NCBI RefSeq assembly: GCF_003584135.1
Contig: NZ_QXFI01000013.1
Span: 124,001-188,000, forward strand
Direction of reading: 5' to 3'
Source of the DNA: Flagellimonas pelagia
GTDB taxonomy: Bacteria > Bacteroidota > Bacteroidia > Flavobacteriales > Flavobacteriaceae
Length of the DNA stretch: 64,000 nucleotides
Part shown: piece by piece, positions 35,572 to 43,831 of the stretch
Layout of the letters: each line of letters opens with the position of its first letter
Numbering within the stretch: the first letter of the stretch is position 1
Notes under the pieces: model-generated
Told to the model about the DNA's origin: nothing
The model's database searches: none
The model's input: only the letters and a program-made list of their open reading frames with translations
Position numbers and translations under genes: made by a program

Positions 35572-36082
35572 AGAGCTTTTGAGCAACATCACCACCTTTA
35601 TTTTTGATGTGGATGGTGTTTTTACCGATGGCTCTGTTCTCATTACCTCTGACGGGGAGTTACTCCGAAAAATGAGTGTGAAGGATGGCTATGCTGTTAA
35701 AACTGCCATTCAAAAAGGGTATAACATCTGCATCATCACCGGGGGCACCAATCCTGGTGTAAAGGAACGACTTAAAGGTTTAGGGGTCACAGATTTTTAT
35801 ATGGGTGCCCATCATAAGGAAGAGCCCTTGAAAGAGTATCTCGACATTTATAGCATAGATTCCCAAAGCGTTGTATATATGGGTGATGATCTTCCAGACA
35901 TACCGCCCATGAAGATGGTGGCCTTGGCGACTTCCCCACAAAATGCAGTGCCAGAAGTGAAGGCCATTTCTGACTATGTTTCCCATAAAAATGGAGGCGA
36001 TGGTTGTGTCAGGGACATTATAGAACAAGTTTTAAAAGTTCGAGGGGATTGGAACGATAATTTTAGCGCCAAGAATGACTAA
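35555..36082 (+). CDS. HAD family III phosphatase, KdsC-like
   Basis: 175 residues. The DxD motif is in FDVDGVFTDGS (about 18-28), the Thr in IITGG (about 63) and the late acidic motif in YMGDDLPD (about 108-115); there is no cap domain. This matches KdsC (KDO-8-phosphate phosphatase) and the related YrbI group. KDO synthesis for lipopolysaccharide is plausible, but kdsA and kdsB are not nearby. It overlaps both neighbours, so it is translated in a coupled series. Confidence 0.87.
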   Translation: MKKNYKELLSNITTFIFDVDGVFTDGSVLITSDGELLRKMSVKDGYAVKTAIQKGYNICIITGGTNPGVKERLKGLGVTDFYMGAHHKEEPLKEYLDIYSIDSQSVVYMGDDLPDIPPMKMVALATSPQNAVPEVKAISDYVSHKNGGDGCVRDIIEQVLKVRGDWNDNFSAKND

Positions 36083-36668
36083 GAATCCACTAAAGGAAAA
36101 ACTAATGGAAATCAAAATCATTCTGGGATCTGGATCCCCAAGACGCAAAATGTTCTTGGAAGAATTGGGGCTCGAATTTGAAGTTCGGACCAAATCAGTG
36201 GAAGAAGTTTATCCCGAACACCTTCAAGACAAAGAAATATCGGATTACCTGGCCCAATTGAAAGCCGAACCCTTCAAAGCTGAGTTAAAATCCAACGAGG
36301 TCGTTATCACCTCGGATACGGTGGTTTGGCACAAAGGGATCTCATTGGCAAAAGCCGCCGATGAAGAAGAAGCCTTTACGATGTTACGGACACTTTCCGG
36401 GGACTGGCATGAAGTGATCACATCGGTATGTTTTACTTCGAAAGAATTCCAAAAAACCGTCAGTGCCGTTACCAAGGTGAAATTCAAAGAGTTCACCGAT
36501 GACGAAATCAACTACTATATTGAAGAATTCGAACCGTTCGACAAAGCTGGTGCTTATGGCATTCAGGAATGGATCGGGATGATCGGAATTGAAGAAATCC
36601 AAGGGTCCTACTCCAATGTTGTGGGTTTGCCCACCCATTTGGTGTACGAGACGCTGATGAACCTTTGA
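36075..36668 (+). CDS. Maf-like nucleoside triphosphate pyrophosphatase
   Basis: 197 residues. Maf/ITPase fold with the N-terminal GSGSPRRKMFLEEL (about 17-30), ITSDTVVW with the catalytic Asp (about 75-82) and DKAGAYGIQEW (about 155-165). It hydrolyses non-canonical or dTTP/UTP-type nucleotides to monophosphates. The start at 36075 overlaps the KdsC-like stop by 8 bases and gives the usual KEKL N-terminus; ATG 36105 is the alternative. It converges with the ferredoxin gene, end to end with no gap. Confidence 0.9.
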   Translation: MTKNPLKEKLMEIKIILGSGSPRRKMFLEELGLEFEVRTKSVEEVYPEHLQDKEISDYLAQLKAEPFKAELKSNEVVITSDTVVWHKGISLAKAADEEEAFTMLRTLSGDWHEVITSVCFTSKEFQKTVSAVTKVKFKEFTDDEINYYIEEFEPFDKAGAYGIQEWIGMIGIEEIQGSYSNVVGLPTHLVYETLMNL

Positions 36669-36899
36669 TCAAATACTTTTTACCGAAATAATCTTTACAG
36701 GACAAGCTTTTGCCGCTTGTTCACAGTTATCAAAGATATCGTCATCATGTGATTTGATTGTATGGAAACCTTTCTTGTTCTGGGCGTGCAGCAAAACGGA
36801 TTTACCATCTTTTTTGGACATGGCGAACTGCTCCGGGGCCATTTCCACGCAGTAATTACACCCAATACACTTTTCGCGCTGCAAGGTCACTACAACCAT
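36669..36899 (-). CDS. Ferredoxin with one [4Fe-4S] cluster
   Basis: 76 residues. The cysteine set CIGCNYC (residues 11-17) plus a late CEQAAKACP gives CxxCxxC ... C, enough for a single [4Fe-4S] cluster; the extra Cys before AKACP might form a disulfide or be structural. Its ATG overlaps the stop of the U32 gene (TAATG), so the two are translationally coupled. This suggests it feeds electrons to, or helps assemble, the iron-sulfur U32 enzyme. Confidence 0.9.
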   Translation of the reverse strand: MVVVTLQREKCIGCNYCVEMAPEQFAMSKKDGKSVLLHAQNKKGFHTIKSHDDDIFDNCEQAAKACPVKIISVKSI

Positions 36900-38149
36900 T
36901 AGGCCTCTACCTTATTTTCAACAATTTTGTACAATTTGTCGGAAGGTCTGATCCTGAATTCCAAAGGAATGGTTACGGAATCCCCCTTCTTTCCTGTAGA
37001 GATTTGGGCATCGTTCACCAGCATTTGGGTCACCTTCATTTCTTTGGCTCCTGTGGTAGGGCCAGTAATCAAGATGGTATCGCCGATGGAAATATCATAA
37101 GCCTCAATACTGAATTCCCCAATATTGGTCTTGGGAAAGAAATGTGCCCCTTTTCCGATGTAGACTTTTTTCTGGGTGGCCGAAGAACCAGGAATTTTGC
37201 TCCACTCCCCTAATTTTTGGCCTAGGTAGTATCCACTCCAAAAACCACGATTGTAGACCTTTTCCAGTTCCTGCATCCAAGTGATCACCTTTTCTTTATC
37301 GTAGGTTCCATTGTACAGACTATCAATGGCCTGACGGTAACAGCCAATGACCTTGGCTACATATTCAGGTGCCCTGCCCCTTCCCTCGATCTTCAATACT
37401 TTGATACCTGCATCGGCCACTTGATCCAAAAAATCGATAGTGCAAAGATCCTTGGGTGACATGATGTACTCATTGTCGAGTTCCATTTCAAAACCGGTCT
37501 CTTGATCGATCACCGTGTATTTTTTTCTACAGTTTTGCTTGCATGCTCCTCTGTTGGCAGAAGAATTATAGGAATGAAGGCTCATATAACATTTGCCCGA
37601 AACAGCCATGCACAAGGCTCCATGACCAAAAATCTCTATCTCTACCAATCGACCTGATGGACCTTTGATCTGCTCCTTTTCTATTTGATCGGTGATTTTT
37701 TTTACTTGTCTCAAACTCAATTCTCGACTCAACACCATTGTATCCGCAAAAAGGGCGTAAAACTTCACTGTCTCTATGTTGGTGACATTGATCTGTGTGG
37801 AAATATGTACTTCCAACCCGAGTTCCCTGGCAGAAGCAATTACCGCCTGATCCATGGCAATAATAGCCGTAAGATCGGCCTCCTTGGCTTTTTTGAGCAA
37901 TGTTTTCACGATGGAAAGATCGTGATCGTAAATGATGGTATTCAAAGTAAGGTAGGTCCTAACCCCTTTTTCCTTGCATCTTCTGGATATTTCGGGAAGA
38001 TCATCCAAAGTAAAGTTGATGGATGCCCTTGCCCGCATGTTCAACTGCTCCACCCCAAAATAAACAGAATCCGCCCCATTGTCCAAGGCCGCTTGCAACG
38101 ATTCAAAGTTGCCTGCCGGTGCCATCAGTTCTATCTGTTGCATTCCCAT
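36899..38149 (-). CDS. U32 family protein (TrhP-type tRNA hydroxylation factor)
   Basis: 416 residues, the size of the YrrO/TrhP2 branch. U32 signature: the N-terminal LMAPAGNFESLQAALDNGADSVYFG, IEIFGHGALCMAVSGKCYMS (about 175-195) and a cysteine cluster with NRGACKQNCRKKY (about 203-215) that binds an iron-sulfur cluster. Although annotated historically as peptidases, studied members install hydroxyl groups on tRNA U34 or 23S rRNA using prephenate. A tRNA role is the best guess. It is operonic with the ferredoxin, overlapping its start. Confidence 0.88.
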   Translation of the reverse strand: MGMQQIELMAPAGNFESLQAALDNGADSVYFGVEQLNMRARASINFTLDDLPEISRRCKEKGVRTYLTLNTIIYDHDLSIVKTLLKKAKEADLTAIIAMDQAVIASARELGLEVHISTQINVTNIETVKFYALFADTMVLSRELSLRQVKKITDQIEKEQIKGPSGRLVEIEIFGHGALCMAVSGKCYMSLHSYNSSANRGACKQNCRKKYTVIDQETGFEMELDNEYIMSPKDLCTIDFLDQVADAGIKVLKIEGRGRAPEYVAKVIGCYRQAIDSLYNGTYDKEKVITWMQELEKVYNRGFWSGYYLGQKLGEWSKIPGSSATQKKVYIGKGAHFFPKTNIGEFSIEAYDISIGDTILITGPTTGAKEMKVTQMLVNDAQISTGKKGDSVTIPLEFRIRPSDKLYKIVENKVEA

Positions 38150-38358
38150 TACTTTATTGCTTCAATTTTTTTGCAAAACTACGCTTTTAGCTTGCATAAC
38201 AAAAAGTTAAGTGTGATTGTTATTTTTCGTATTCCTATACGATATAAAAACTATGATTTAACTTTATCGATGAGTTCAGATCCACAACCCTTTTATTTGT
38301 AACGTATGCGCCATGTTAAAACTGTTCTAAATAACCGAAGCCCTATTTTTTATCTTTC

Positions 38359-38366
38359 TATATTTG
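38359..38366 (+). promoter_or_regulatory. Candidate -7 box for the PIG-L/symporter operon
   Basis: TATATTTG, 23 bases before the ATG at 38390. It supports this start over the longer reading from 38306. Confidence 0.5.
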
Positions 38367-38389
38367 GTTCAACCACTAACAAACCAACC

Positions 38390-40921
38390 ATGAAGCACTT
38401 TTGGGCCTGTTTTTTATTTCTTGCATTTTTAAGTTCCAACTCCTTAGCCCAAAAACCTGATAAACCTACTACTTCAGAAATTTATCACCACCTTCAAAAG
38501 TTGAACTTTTTGGGGACTGCCCTTTATGTGGCGGCCCACCCGGATGACGAGAACACCAATCTGATTTCATATCTATCCAACCATGAACATGCCCATACCG
38601 TGTACTTGTCCATGACCCGTGGGGATGGCGGACAGAACTTGATCGGTTCAGAGCTTCGTGAGCTTTTAGGCGTATTACGTACCGAAGAACTTTTGGCAGC
38701 ACGAAATATTGATGGTGGGGAACAACGATTTACAAGGGCCAACGATTTTGGTTTTTCCAAACACCCAAATGAAACCTTGAAAATTTGGGACAAGGATAAG
38801 GTGTTGAGCGATGTGGTTTGGGCTATTCGGAACATAAAACCTGATGTCATCATCAACCGTTTTGACCATCGTACACCGGGATCTACACATGGCCACCATA
38901 CCTCTTCCGCCATTTTGAGTATGGAAGCCTTTGATCTGGCCAATGATGCCACAGCCTATCCCGAACAATTAAAATCAACTTCACTTTGGCAACCCAAAAG
39001 AGTATTTTTCAATACTTCGTGGTGGTTTTATGGCAGTCAGGAAAATTTCGAGAAAGCCGACAAGTCCAATTTGGTGAAAATGGATGTGGGCGCTTATTAT
39101 CCTGATTTAGGGTTGTCCAACAACGAGATTGCCGCTATGGCACGCAGCCAGCATTTATGTCAAGGTTTTGGAAGATTGACCGATCGCGGGTCTTCTGATG
39201 AATACGTTGAATTTTTGAAGGGAGACAAGCCTACCAACAACGATCTTTTTGCTGGCATCAATACTACCTGGTCACGTGTGAAGGGTGGTGAGGCTGTTGG
39301 GGAAATCTTATACAAAGTTCAGGACAATTTTGACTTTAGGGATCCATCCAAACACCTTCCCGATTTGGTGAAAGCTTACCAATTACTCCAAAAAGTGGAG
39401 GATGACCATTGGAGAACCCTTAAATCCGAAGAACTCAAAAATCTTATTTTGGAATGCGCCGGATTATATCTGGAAGCCAGTTCCGAATCGGGAACCACAA
39501 CACCGGGAAGTACAGCCAAAATCCGAATAGAGGCCATAAACCGGAGTGCGCGGAACATCACCTTGAAAGAAATTGATATTATTGGGGCTTCTTCAAAATT
39601 GACACCCAATGCTGCATTGTCCAATAACGAGGAAAAGAATTTTGAAATCAGTTTTACCGTTCCGGAAAACACCAATTACACAAGTCCCTATTGGCTGAAC
39701 GAGCCGGGGACTTTGGGCACTTACACGGTAAACGATCAAAGTTTAATTGGAAAACCGGAAACACCTGCCGCTTTCGTTGCGCGATTTGTACTGAATCTTG
39801 CTGGTACTGATATCGCATTCGATAAACCAGTAGTCCACCGATTTTCCAAACCCGATAAAGGAGAATTGTACGAGCCATTTGCTGTTTTGCCCGAAGCCAC
39901 TTCAAAAATTGATGAAAAGGTACTGATCTTCGCCACGGATGCCACTAAAGACATTCAAGTTAAGGTTAGGGCTGGGAAAGACAATGTAGCGGGCACAGTT
40001 GCTTTGGATCTCCCAACTGGATGGACCGTAACTCCGTCCAGTATTCCTTTCAACATTCCACAAAAAGGACAGGAAGTAACGGTAACCTTCAAGGTAACAC
40101 CGCCCCATACGGACAGCGAAGGAAAAATTTCGCCTATAATTACCATTGGAAACAAGAAGTATGGCAAGGAACTTGTGGAAATTAATTACGACCATATCCC
40201 AAGGCAATCCATTTTGTTGCCATCCGAAGCCAAAGTCGTTCGAATGGATATTCAAAAATCCGGGGAACACATTGCCTATATTATGGGAGCTGGGGATATG
40301 GTTCCGGAAAGTTTGGAGCAAATTGGGTATCAGGTACATATCATCGACCCCAATGATATCCAAAAAGGTTCTTTGGATAAATATGATGCTGTTGTAGTTG
40401 GAATTAGGGCATACAACGTGGTGGAAGCCTTGAAATTCAAACAACCCCTACTTTTTGAATATGTAAAAAATGGGGGAACCATGATCGTACAGTATAATAC
40501 GGCAGGAAGATGGGCCAGCCAGTTTGAAAATATTGCTCCATACGATCTTACCTTATCCAGTGATAGGGTTACCGATGAAAACTCGGAGGTGAAGATCGTA
40601 GCGCCAGGGAATCCTTTGATGAACTACCCCAACAACATCCAAAAAAGCGATTTTGATGGATGGGTACAAGAAAGGGGGCTCTATTATCCAAAGACTTGGA
40701 GTTCAGAGTTTACCCCGGTAATTTCTATGGGTGACGAAGGGGAATCACCCACTGAAGGAAGCCTTTTGGTGGCACCATACGGAGAAGGTCATTATATTTA
40801 CACCGGATTGAGCTTTTTCAGGGAACTCCCTGCCGGTGTATCCGGAGCTTATAAGCTTTTTGCGAATATGCTGTCCGTTGGAAAAAGTGAAGTAAAAAAA
40901 GAAAGTAATGTCAAAGGATAA
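38390..40921 (+). CDS. Secreted PIG-L family deacetylase with beta-domain extension
   Basis: 843 residues from ATG 38390, which starts a signal peptide (HFWACFLFLAFLSSNSLAQ). The LmbE/PIG-L zinc domain occupies about 40-260: AAHPDDENTN, then SMTRGDGGQN, and the distal GSTHGHHTSS. The remaining 580 residues are non-catalytic: an immunoglobulin-like/NEW3-type beta region (about 380-600) and an Rossmann-like ThuA/GATase-resembling end (about 630-835). It likely deacetylates an N-acetylated sugar outside the cytoplasm. It is followed without gap by a mini membrane protein and a Na+/solute symporter, suggesting release and uptake of one substrate. Confidence 0.87.
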   Translation: MKHFWACFLFLAFLSSNSLAQKPDKPTTSEIYHHLQKLNFLGTALYVAAHPDDENTNLISYLSNHEHAHTVYLSMTRGDGGQNLIGSELRELLGVLRTEELLAARNIDGGEQRFTRANDFGFSKHPNETLKIWDKDKVLSDVVWAIRNIKPDVIINRFDHRTPGSTHGHHTSSAILSMEAFDLANDATAYPEQLKSTSLWQPKRVFFNTSWWFYGSQENFEKADKSNLVKMDVGAYYPDLGLSNNEIAAMARSQHLCQGFGRLTDRGSSDEYVEFLKGDKPTNNDLFAGINTTWSRVKGGEAVGEILYKVQDNFDFRDPSKHLPDLVKAYQLLQKVEDDHWRTLKSEELKNLILECAGLYLEASSESGTTTPGSTAKIRIEAINRSARNITLKEIDIIGASSKLTPNAALSNNEEKNFEISFTVPENTNYTSPYWLNEPGTLGTYTVNDQSLIGKPETPAAFVARFVLNLAGTDIAFDKPVVHRFSKPDKGELYEPFAVLPEATSKIDEKVLIFATDATKDIQVKVRAGKDNVAGTVALDLPTGWTVTPSSIPFNIPQKGQEVTVTFKVTPPHTDSEGKISPIITIGNKKYGKELVEINYDHIPRQSILLPSEAKVVRMDIQKSGEHIAYIMGAGDMVPESLEQIGYQVHIIDPNDIQKGSLDKYDAVVVGIRAYNVVEALKFKQPLLFEYVKNGGTMIVQYNTAGRWASQFENIAPYDLTLSSDRVTDENSEVKIVAPGNPLMNYPNNIQKSDFDGWVQERGLYYPKTWSSEFTPVISMGDEGESPTEGSLLVAPYGEGHYIYTGLSFFRELPAGVSGAYKLFANMLSVGKSEVKKESNVKG

Positions 40922-41024
40922 TATGGATACCAAAATGGAATGGAAAAAGGAATACACGGTTGTGGTCCTTTTGAACGCCATTTATATTTTGATTTTTTAC
41001 TTCATCATGCTACTAAATAACTAG
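40908..41024 (+). CDS. 38-residue single-span membrane protein, possible symporter subunit
   Basis: ATG 40908 or ATG 40923 (33 residues), ending TAG 41022-41024. It is too short for routine gene calling. A charged N-terminus (MEWKKEYTV) is followed by one long hydrophobic helix (VVVLLNAIYILIFYFIMLL). It overlaps the end of the PIG-L gene by 14 bases, and its stop is 8 bases before the symporter ATG. Symporters of this superfamily often have small partners (YhdT with PanF; DUF4212 with acetate-type symporters) with a similar short Lys-Glu then helix layout. That parallel is inference; the family is not recognised. Confidence 0.65.
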   Translation: MSKDNMDTKMEWKKEYTVVVLLNAIYILIFYFIMLLNN

Positions 41025-41032
41025 AATTCTTA

Positions 41033-42745
41033 ATGGCCTTATTAGATTGGATCATTCTTGGCAGTACACTATTGTTCATAGTAACCTATGGCGTTTGGAA
41101 AACCCGAGGCAGCAAGGATGTTGATGATTACGTTCGTGGTGGAAACGATGTGAAATGGTGGACCATCGGTTTGTCCGTTATGGCAACCCAGGCCAGTGCC
41201 ATTACCTTTTTATCCACACCAGGTCAGGCTTTTCATGATGGGATGGGGTTTGTGCAGTTTTATTTTGGACTGCCCTTGGCCATGATCGTCATCTGTTTGA
41301 TCTTCATTCCTATATATAAAAAATTAAAGGTTTTTACCGCTTATGAAATGTTGGAAGGGCGTTTCGACCTGAAGACCAGAACCTTAACAGCCATTTTGTT
41401 CTTGGTACAACGCGGACTTGCTGCGGGTATCACCATTTTTGCACCTTCCATCATTCTTTCGGCTGTTTTGGGATGGGACCTCCGTACTTTAAATATCATC
41501 ATCGGGATACTGGTGATCATCTATACGGTTTCCGGAGGAACCAAGGCGGTCAGCGTTACGCAAAAGCAGCAGATGTTCATCATCATGATGGGGATGTTCT
41601 TTGCCTTTTTCTTTATTCTAGGGGCACTGCCTACGGATATTTCCTTTGATAAAGCATTGAAAATCGCTGGGGCCAACAACAAACTCAATATTCTCGACTT
41701 TACCTTCGACACCAATAATCGATATACATTCTGGAGTGGTATCACTGGTGGATTCTTCTTGGCCCTCGCCTATTTCGGAACAGACCAAAGTCAGGTACAA
41801 CGATATCTTTCCGGAGCATCGATACGGGAAAGTCAATTGGCCTTGGTCTTCAATGGCATCTTTAAGATTCCGATGCAATTTTTCATCCTATTGGTCGGTG
41901 CCATGGTTTTTGTGTTCTATCAGTACAATACTTCACCACTAAATTTCAACCCCGCAGCCACGCAAGCCGTAATGACCTCTGAATATGCCGATGAATATGC
42001 GGCCCTTGAGGAGGACCATAAAAAAATCGAAATGGAAAAGCAGATTGCCCAACATGCGTATTCCGGGGCTTTGGAGCTGAAAGAATATAACGCCATTGAA
42101 CAGGCCAAACGAGATATCATCAAAATAAATGAAAAGGAAAAAGCAAGCAGGGATGCCGCAAAGGAGCTCATTACAAAGGCCAACACACAGGTGGAAACCA
42201 ATGACAAGGACTATGTGTTCATCCACTTTATCCTCCACAATCTTCCAGTGGGACTGATTGGATTGTTATTGGCCGTGATTTTATCGGCAGCCATGTCTTC
42301 CACGGCATCGGAGTTGAATGCTTTGGGCACCATCACCGCCCTTGACCTGTATAAGAGAAACCTGAAAAAAGAACGGGATCCCAAACACTACCTCATGGCA
42401 ACCAAAGGGTTTACATTGTTATGGGGAATCCTGGCCATATGCATTGCCAACGTGGCCAACCTTTTTGATAATTTGATACAATTGGTCAACATCATTGGAT
42501 CTATTTTCTATGGGAATGTATTGGGCATTTTCCTTCTTGCATTTTTCTTCAAGTTCGTAAAGGGAAATGCAGTTTTTGTCGCGGCCATCGTGACCCAGAT
42601 TATTGTCATTATTGGTTGGTACCTGGATTGGATGTCCTATCTGTGGCTCAATGCCTTTGGCTGTGTTTTGGTCATCCTATTGGCCACCATTACGCAAGGT
42701 TTTGATAACTTCTTGGGCAACTCTCCTGTGAAAGTAGAGGAATAA
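41033..42745 (+). CDS. Sodium:solute symporter (SSS/SLC5 family)
   Basis: 570 residues with about 13-14 membrane segments. SSS marks are visible: VDDYVRGGNDVKWWTIGLSVMA with the unwound first helix region QASAITFLSTPGQ (about 55-68), YFGTDQSQVQRYL (about 244) and the late SAAMSSTASELNALGT sodium-site helix (about 420). A very charged, helix-forming hydrophilic loop of about 80 residues (roughly 315-395) interrupts the membrane part. It imports a sugar, organic acid or amino acid with Na+. The PIG-L neighbour favours a sugar derivative. Confidence 0.92.
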   Translation: MALLDWIILGSTLLFIVTYGVWKTRGSKDVDDYVRGGNDVKWWTIGLSVMATQASAITFLSTPGQAFHDGMGFVQFYFGLPLAMIVICLIFIPIYKKLKVFTAYEMLEGRFDLKTRTLTAILFLVQRGLAAGITIFAPSIILSAVLGWDLRTLNIIIGILVIIYTVSGGTKAVSVTQKQQMFIIMMGMFFAFFFILGALPTDISFDKALKIAGANNKLNILDFTFDTNNRYTFWSGITGGFFLALAYFGTDQSQVQRYLSGASIRESQLALVFNGIFKIPMQFFILLVGAMVFVFYQYNTSPLNFNPAATQAVMTSEYADEYAALEEDHKKIEMEKQIAQHAYSGALELKEYNAIEQAKRDIIKINEKEKASRDAAKELITKANTQVETNDKDYVFIHFILHNLPVGLIGLLLAVILSAAMSSTASELNALGTITALDLYKRNLKKERDPKHYLMATKGFTLLWGILAICIANVANLFDNLIQLVNIIGSIFYGNVLGIFLLAFFFKFVKGNAVFVAAIVTQIIVIIGWYLDWMSYLWLNAFGCVLVILLATITQGFDNFLGNSPVKVEE

Positions 42746-42772
42746 AAAAACCCACTTTAAAAGTGGGTCTTT
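42743..42772. terminator. Bidirectional terminator between the symporter and DUF2911 genes
   Basis: ACCCACTT, loop TAA, AAGTGGGT (42750-42768). The T run is strong on the minus strand (for DUF2911) and weak on the plus strand (for the symporter). Confidence 0.82.
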
Positions 42773-42794
42773 CCAATATGCTTTAGAAGCTTCA

Positions 42795-43649
42795 TTACAT
42801 TTCGGCCCACTCTTTGAGCGAGTCCTTGTTCATTTTAACATAATCCTCATTACCAGCAGCTTGAGCGGCAGCCAAAGATTTTTTAGCAGCTTCAATGGCA
42901 CCTTTCTTATCGCCCAATTTGGCATAGATCAAAGATTGGGTACGCATCATCCAGTAGGCTTTACCTCCATCCATTTCAACGGCTTTATCTACCCATTCCT
43001 TGGCTTGCTCCATATTCATTCCTTCACTGAAGTAATAGGAACCTGCAGCAAAGTAATCATTGGCAGTAAGGCCTTCCGTTTTGGACATGGTTTCCGTAAT
43101 GCTCTGAATGGCCTTGTCAACAGTAGGTACCACAAATTTTACCCCAACATAGGTTTTCTCCCAAAGAATGCCCAAGGTTGCTCCATTGTTGTTCAGGTCA
43201 TCAATGGTGAACGTAAAGGTTTCGATGTTTTCAGAAATAGGATAAACCTCCACCTTAACGGTTGCAGCTACTTTGGAAGCATCCCATTCTTGTGGATTTC
43301 CCCAGTTCTCTGTATCCGTGTAGAAAATAACTTCCCAAACAGCTTCACCTGGTCTTGTGTAGATGGCGTAGGTACCAGCTTTCAGTTGCTTCCCTTCCAC
43401 CACCACATCATCACTAAAGGAAATGGTAGTGTTCTTATTGGCACCTGTCCTCCAAATGGCATCAAAGGGAACAAGGTCTCCAAAAACCTTTCTTCCACGC
43501 ATCGATGGCCTGGAATATTCTACGACTACATCGGTTAGGCCAACTTTCTGCTCCAACTTGGAAAATGGACTGGGAGCGGGGGTCTGAATCTGGGCCTGCA
43601 CAGATACCGCTAATGTTGCAATAAATAATAAAAGTGAATTTTTTTTCAT
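42795..43649 (-). CDS. DUF2911 domain protein, secreted, with TPR end
   Basis: 284 residues. Signal peptide (KKNSLLLFIATLAVSVQAQ), then the DUF2911 domain (about 28-180): PSMRGRKVFGDLVPFDAIWRTG, AGTYAIYTRPG and WEVIFY are its usual blocks. A short TPR-like tail (about 205-280) follows. The function is unknown; the family is common and abundant in Bacteroidota periplasm. A TAGCTTTG box on the minus strand at 43680-43687 fits as the promoter. Confidence 0.9.
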   Translation of the reverse strand: MKKNSLLLFIATLAVSVQAQIQTPAPSPFSKLEQKVGLTDVVVEYSRPSMRGRKVFGDLVPFDAIWRTGANKNTTISFSDDVVVEGKQLKAGTYAIYTRPGEAVWEVIFYTDTENWGNPQEWDASKVAATVKVEVYPISENIETFTFTIDDLNNNGATLGILWEKTYVGVKFVVPTVDKAIQSITETMSKTEGLTANDYFAAGSYYFSEGMNMEQAKEWVDKAVEMDGGKAYWMMRTQSLIYAKLGDKKGAIEAAKKSLAAAQAAGNEDYVKMNKDSLKEWAEM

Positions 43650-43679
43650 AGGAATAGTGTTTACATACGTTTAGTCGAA

Positions 43680-43687
43680 CAAAGCTA
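43680..43687 (-). promoter_or_regulatory. Candidate -7 box for the DUF2911 gene
   Basis: TAGCTTTG on the minus strand, about 27 bases before transcription reaches the ATG at 43649. No TTTG at -33. Confidence 0.4.
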
Positions 43688-43775
43688 AAGATAAAGAAAT
43701 CCCTTATTTGTTAAGAAATCCTTAAAAGGATGAATCGGATAAACCCGACGTTCTCTAATGTAAAGGTATATTTTT

Positions 43776-43818
43776 TTGTTTAATCTTTTTTTAAATAAAT
43801 TAAACAATATTATCTTTG
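43776..43818 (+). promoter_or_regulatory. Promoter with dyad operator for the SRPBCC-photolyase operon
   Basis: The -7 box TATCTTTG (43811-43818) puts transcription about 10 bases before the ATG at 43832. Immediately upstream, TTGTTTAAT (43776-43784) and ATTAAACAA (43799-43807) form a perfect 9-bp dyad with a 14-base spacer. Its arms straddle the -33 position, where TTTT replaces TTTG. The geometry fits a dimeric regulator; a light-responsive MerR-type protein is a guess from the gene content. Confidence 0.5.
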
Positions 43819-43831
43819 TGAAAACAATTGG

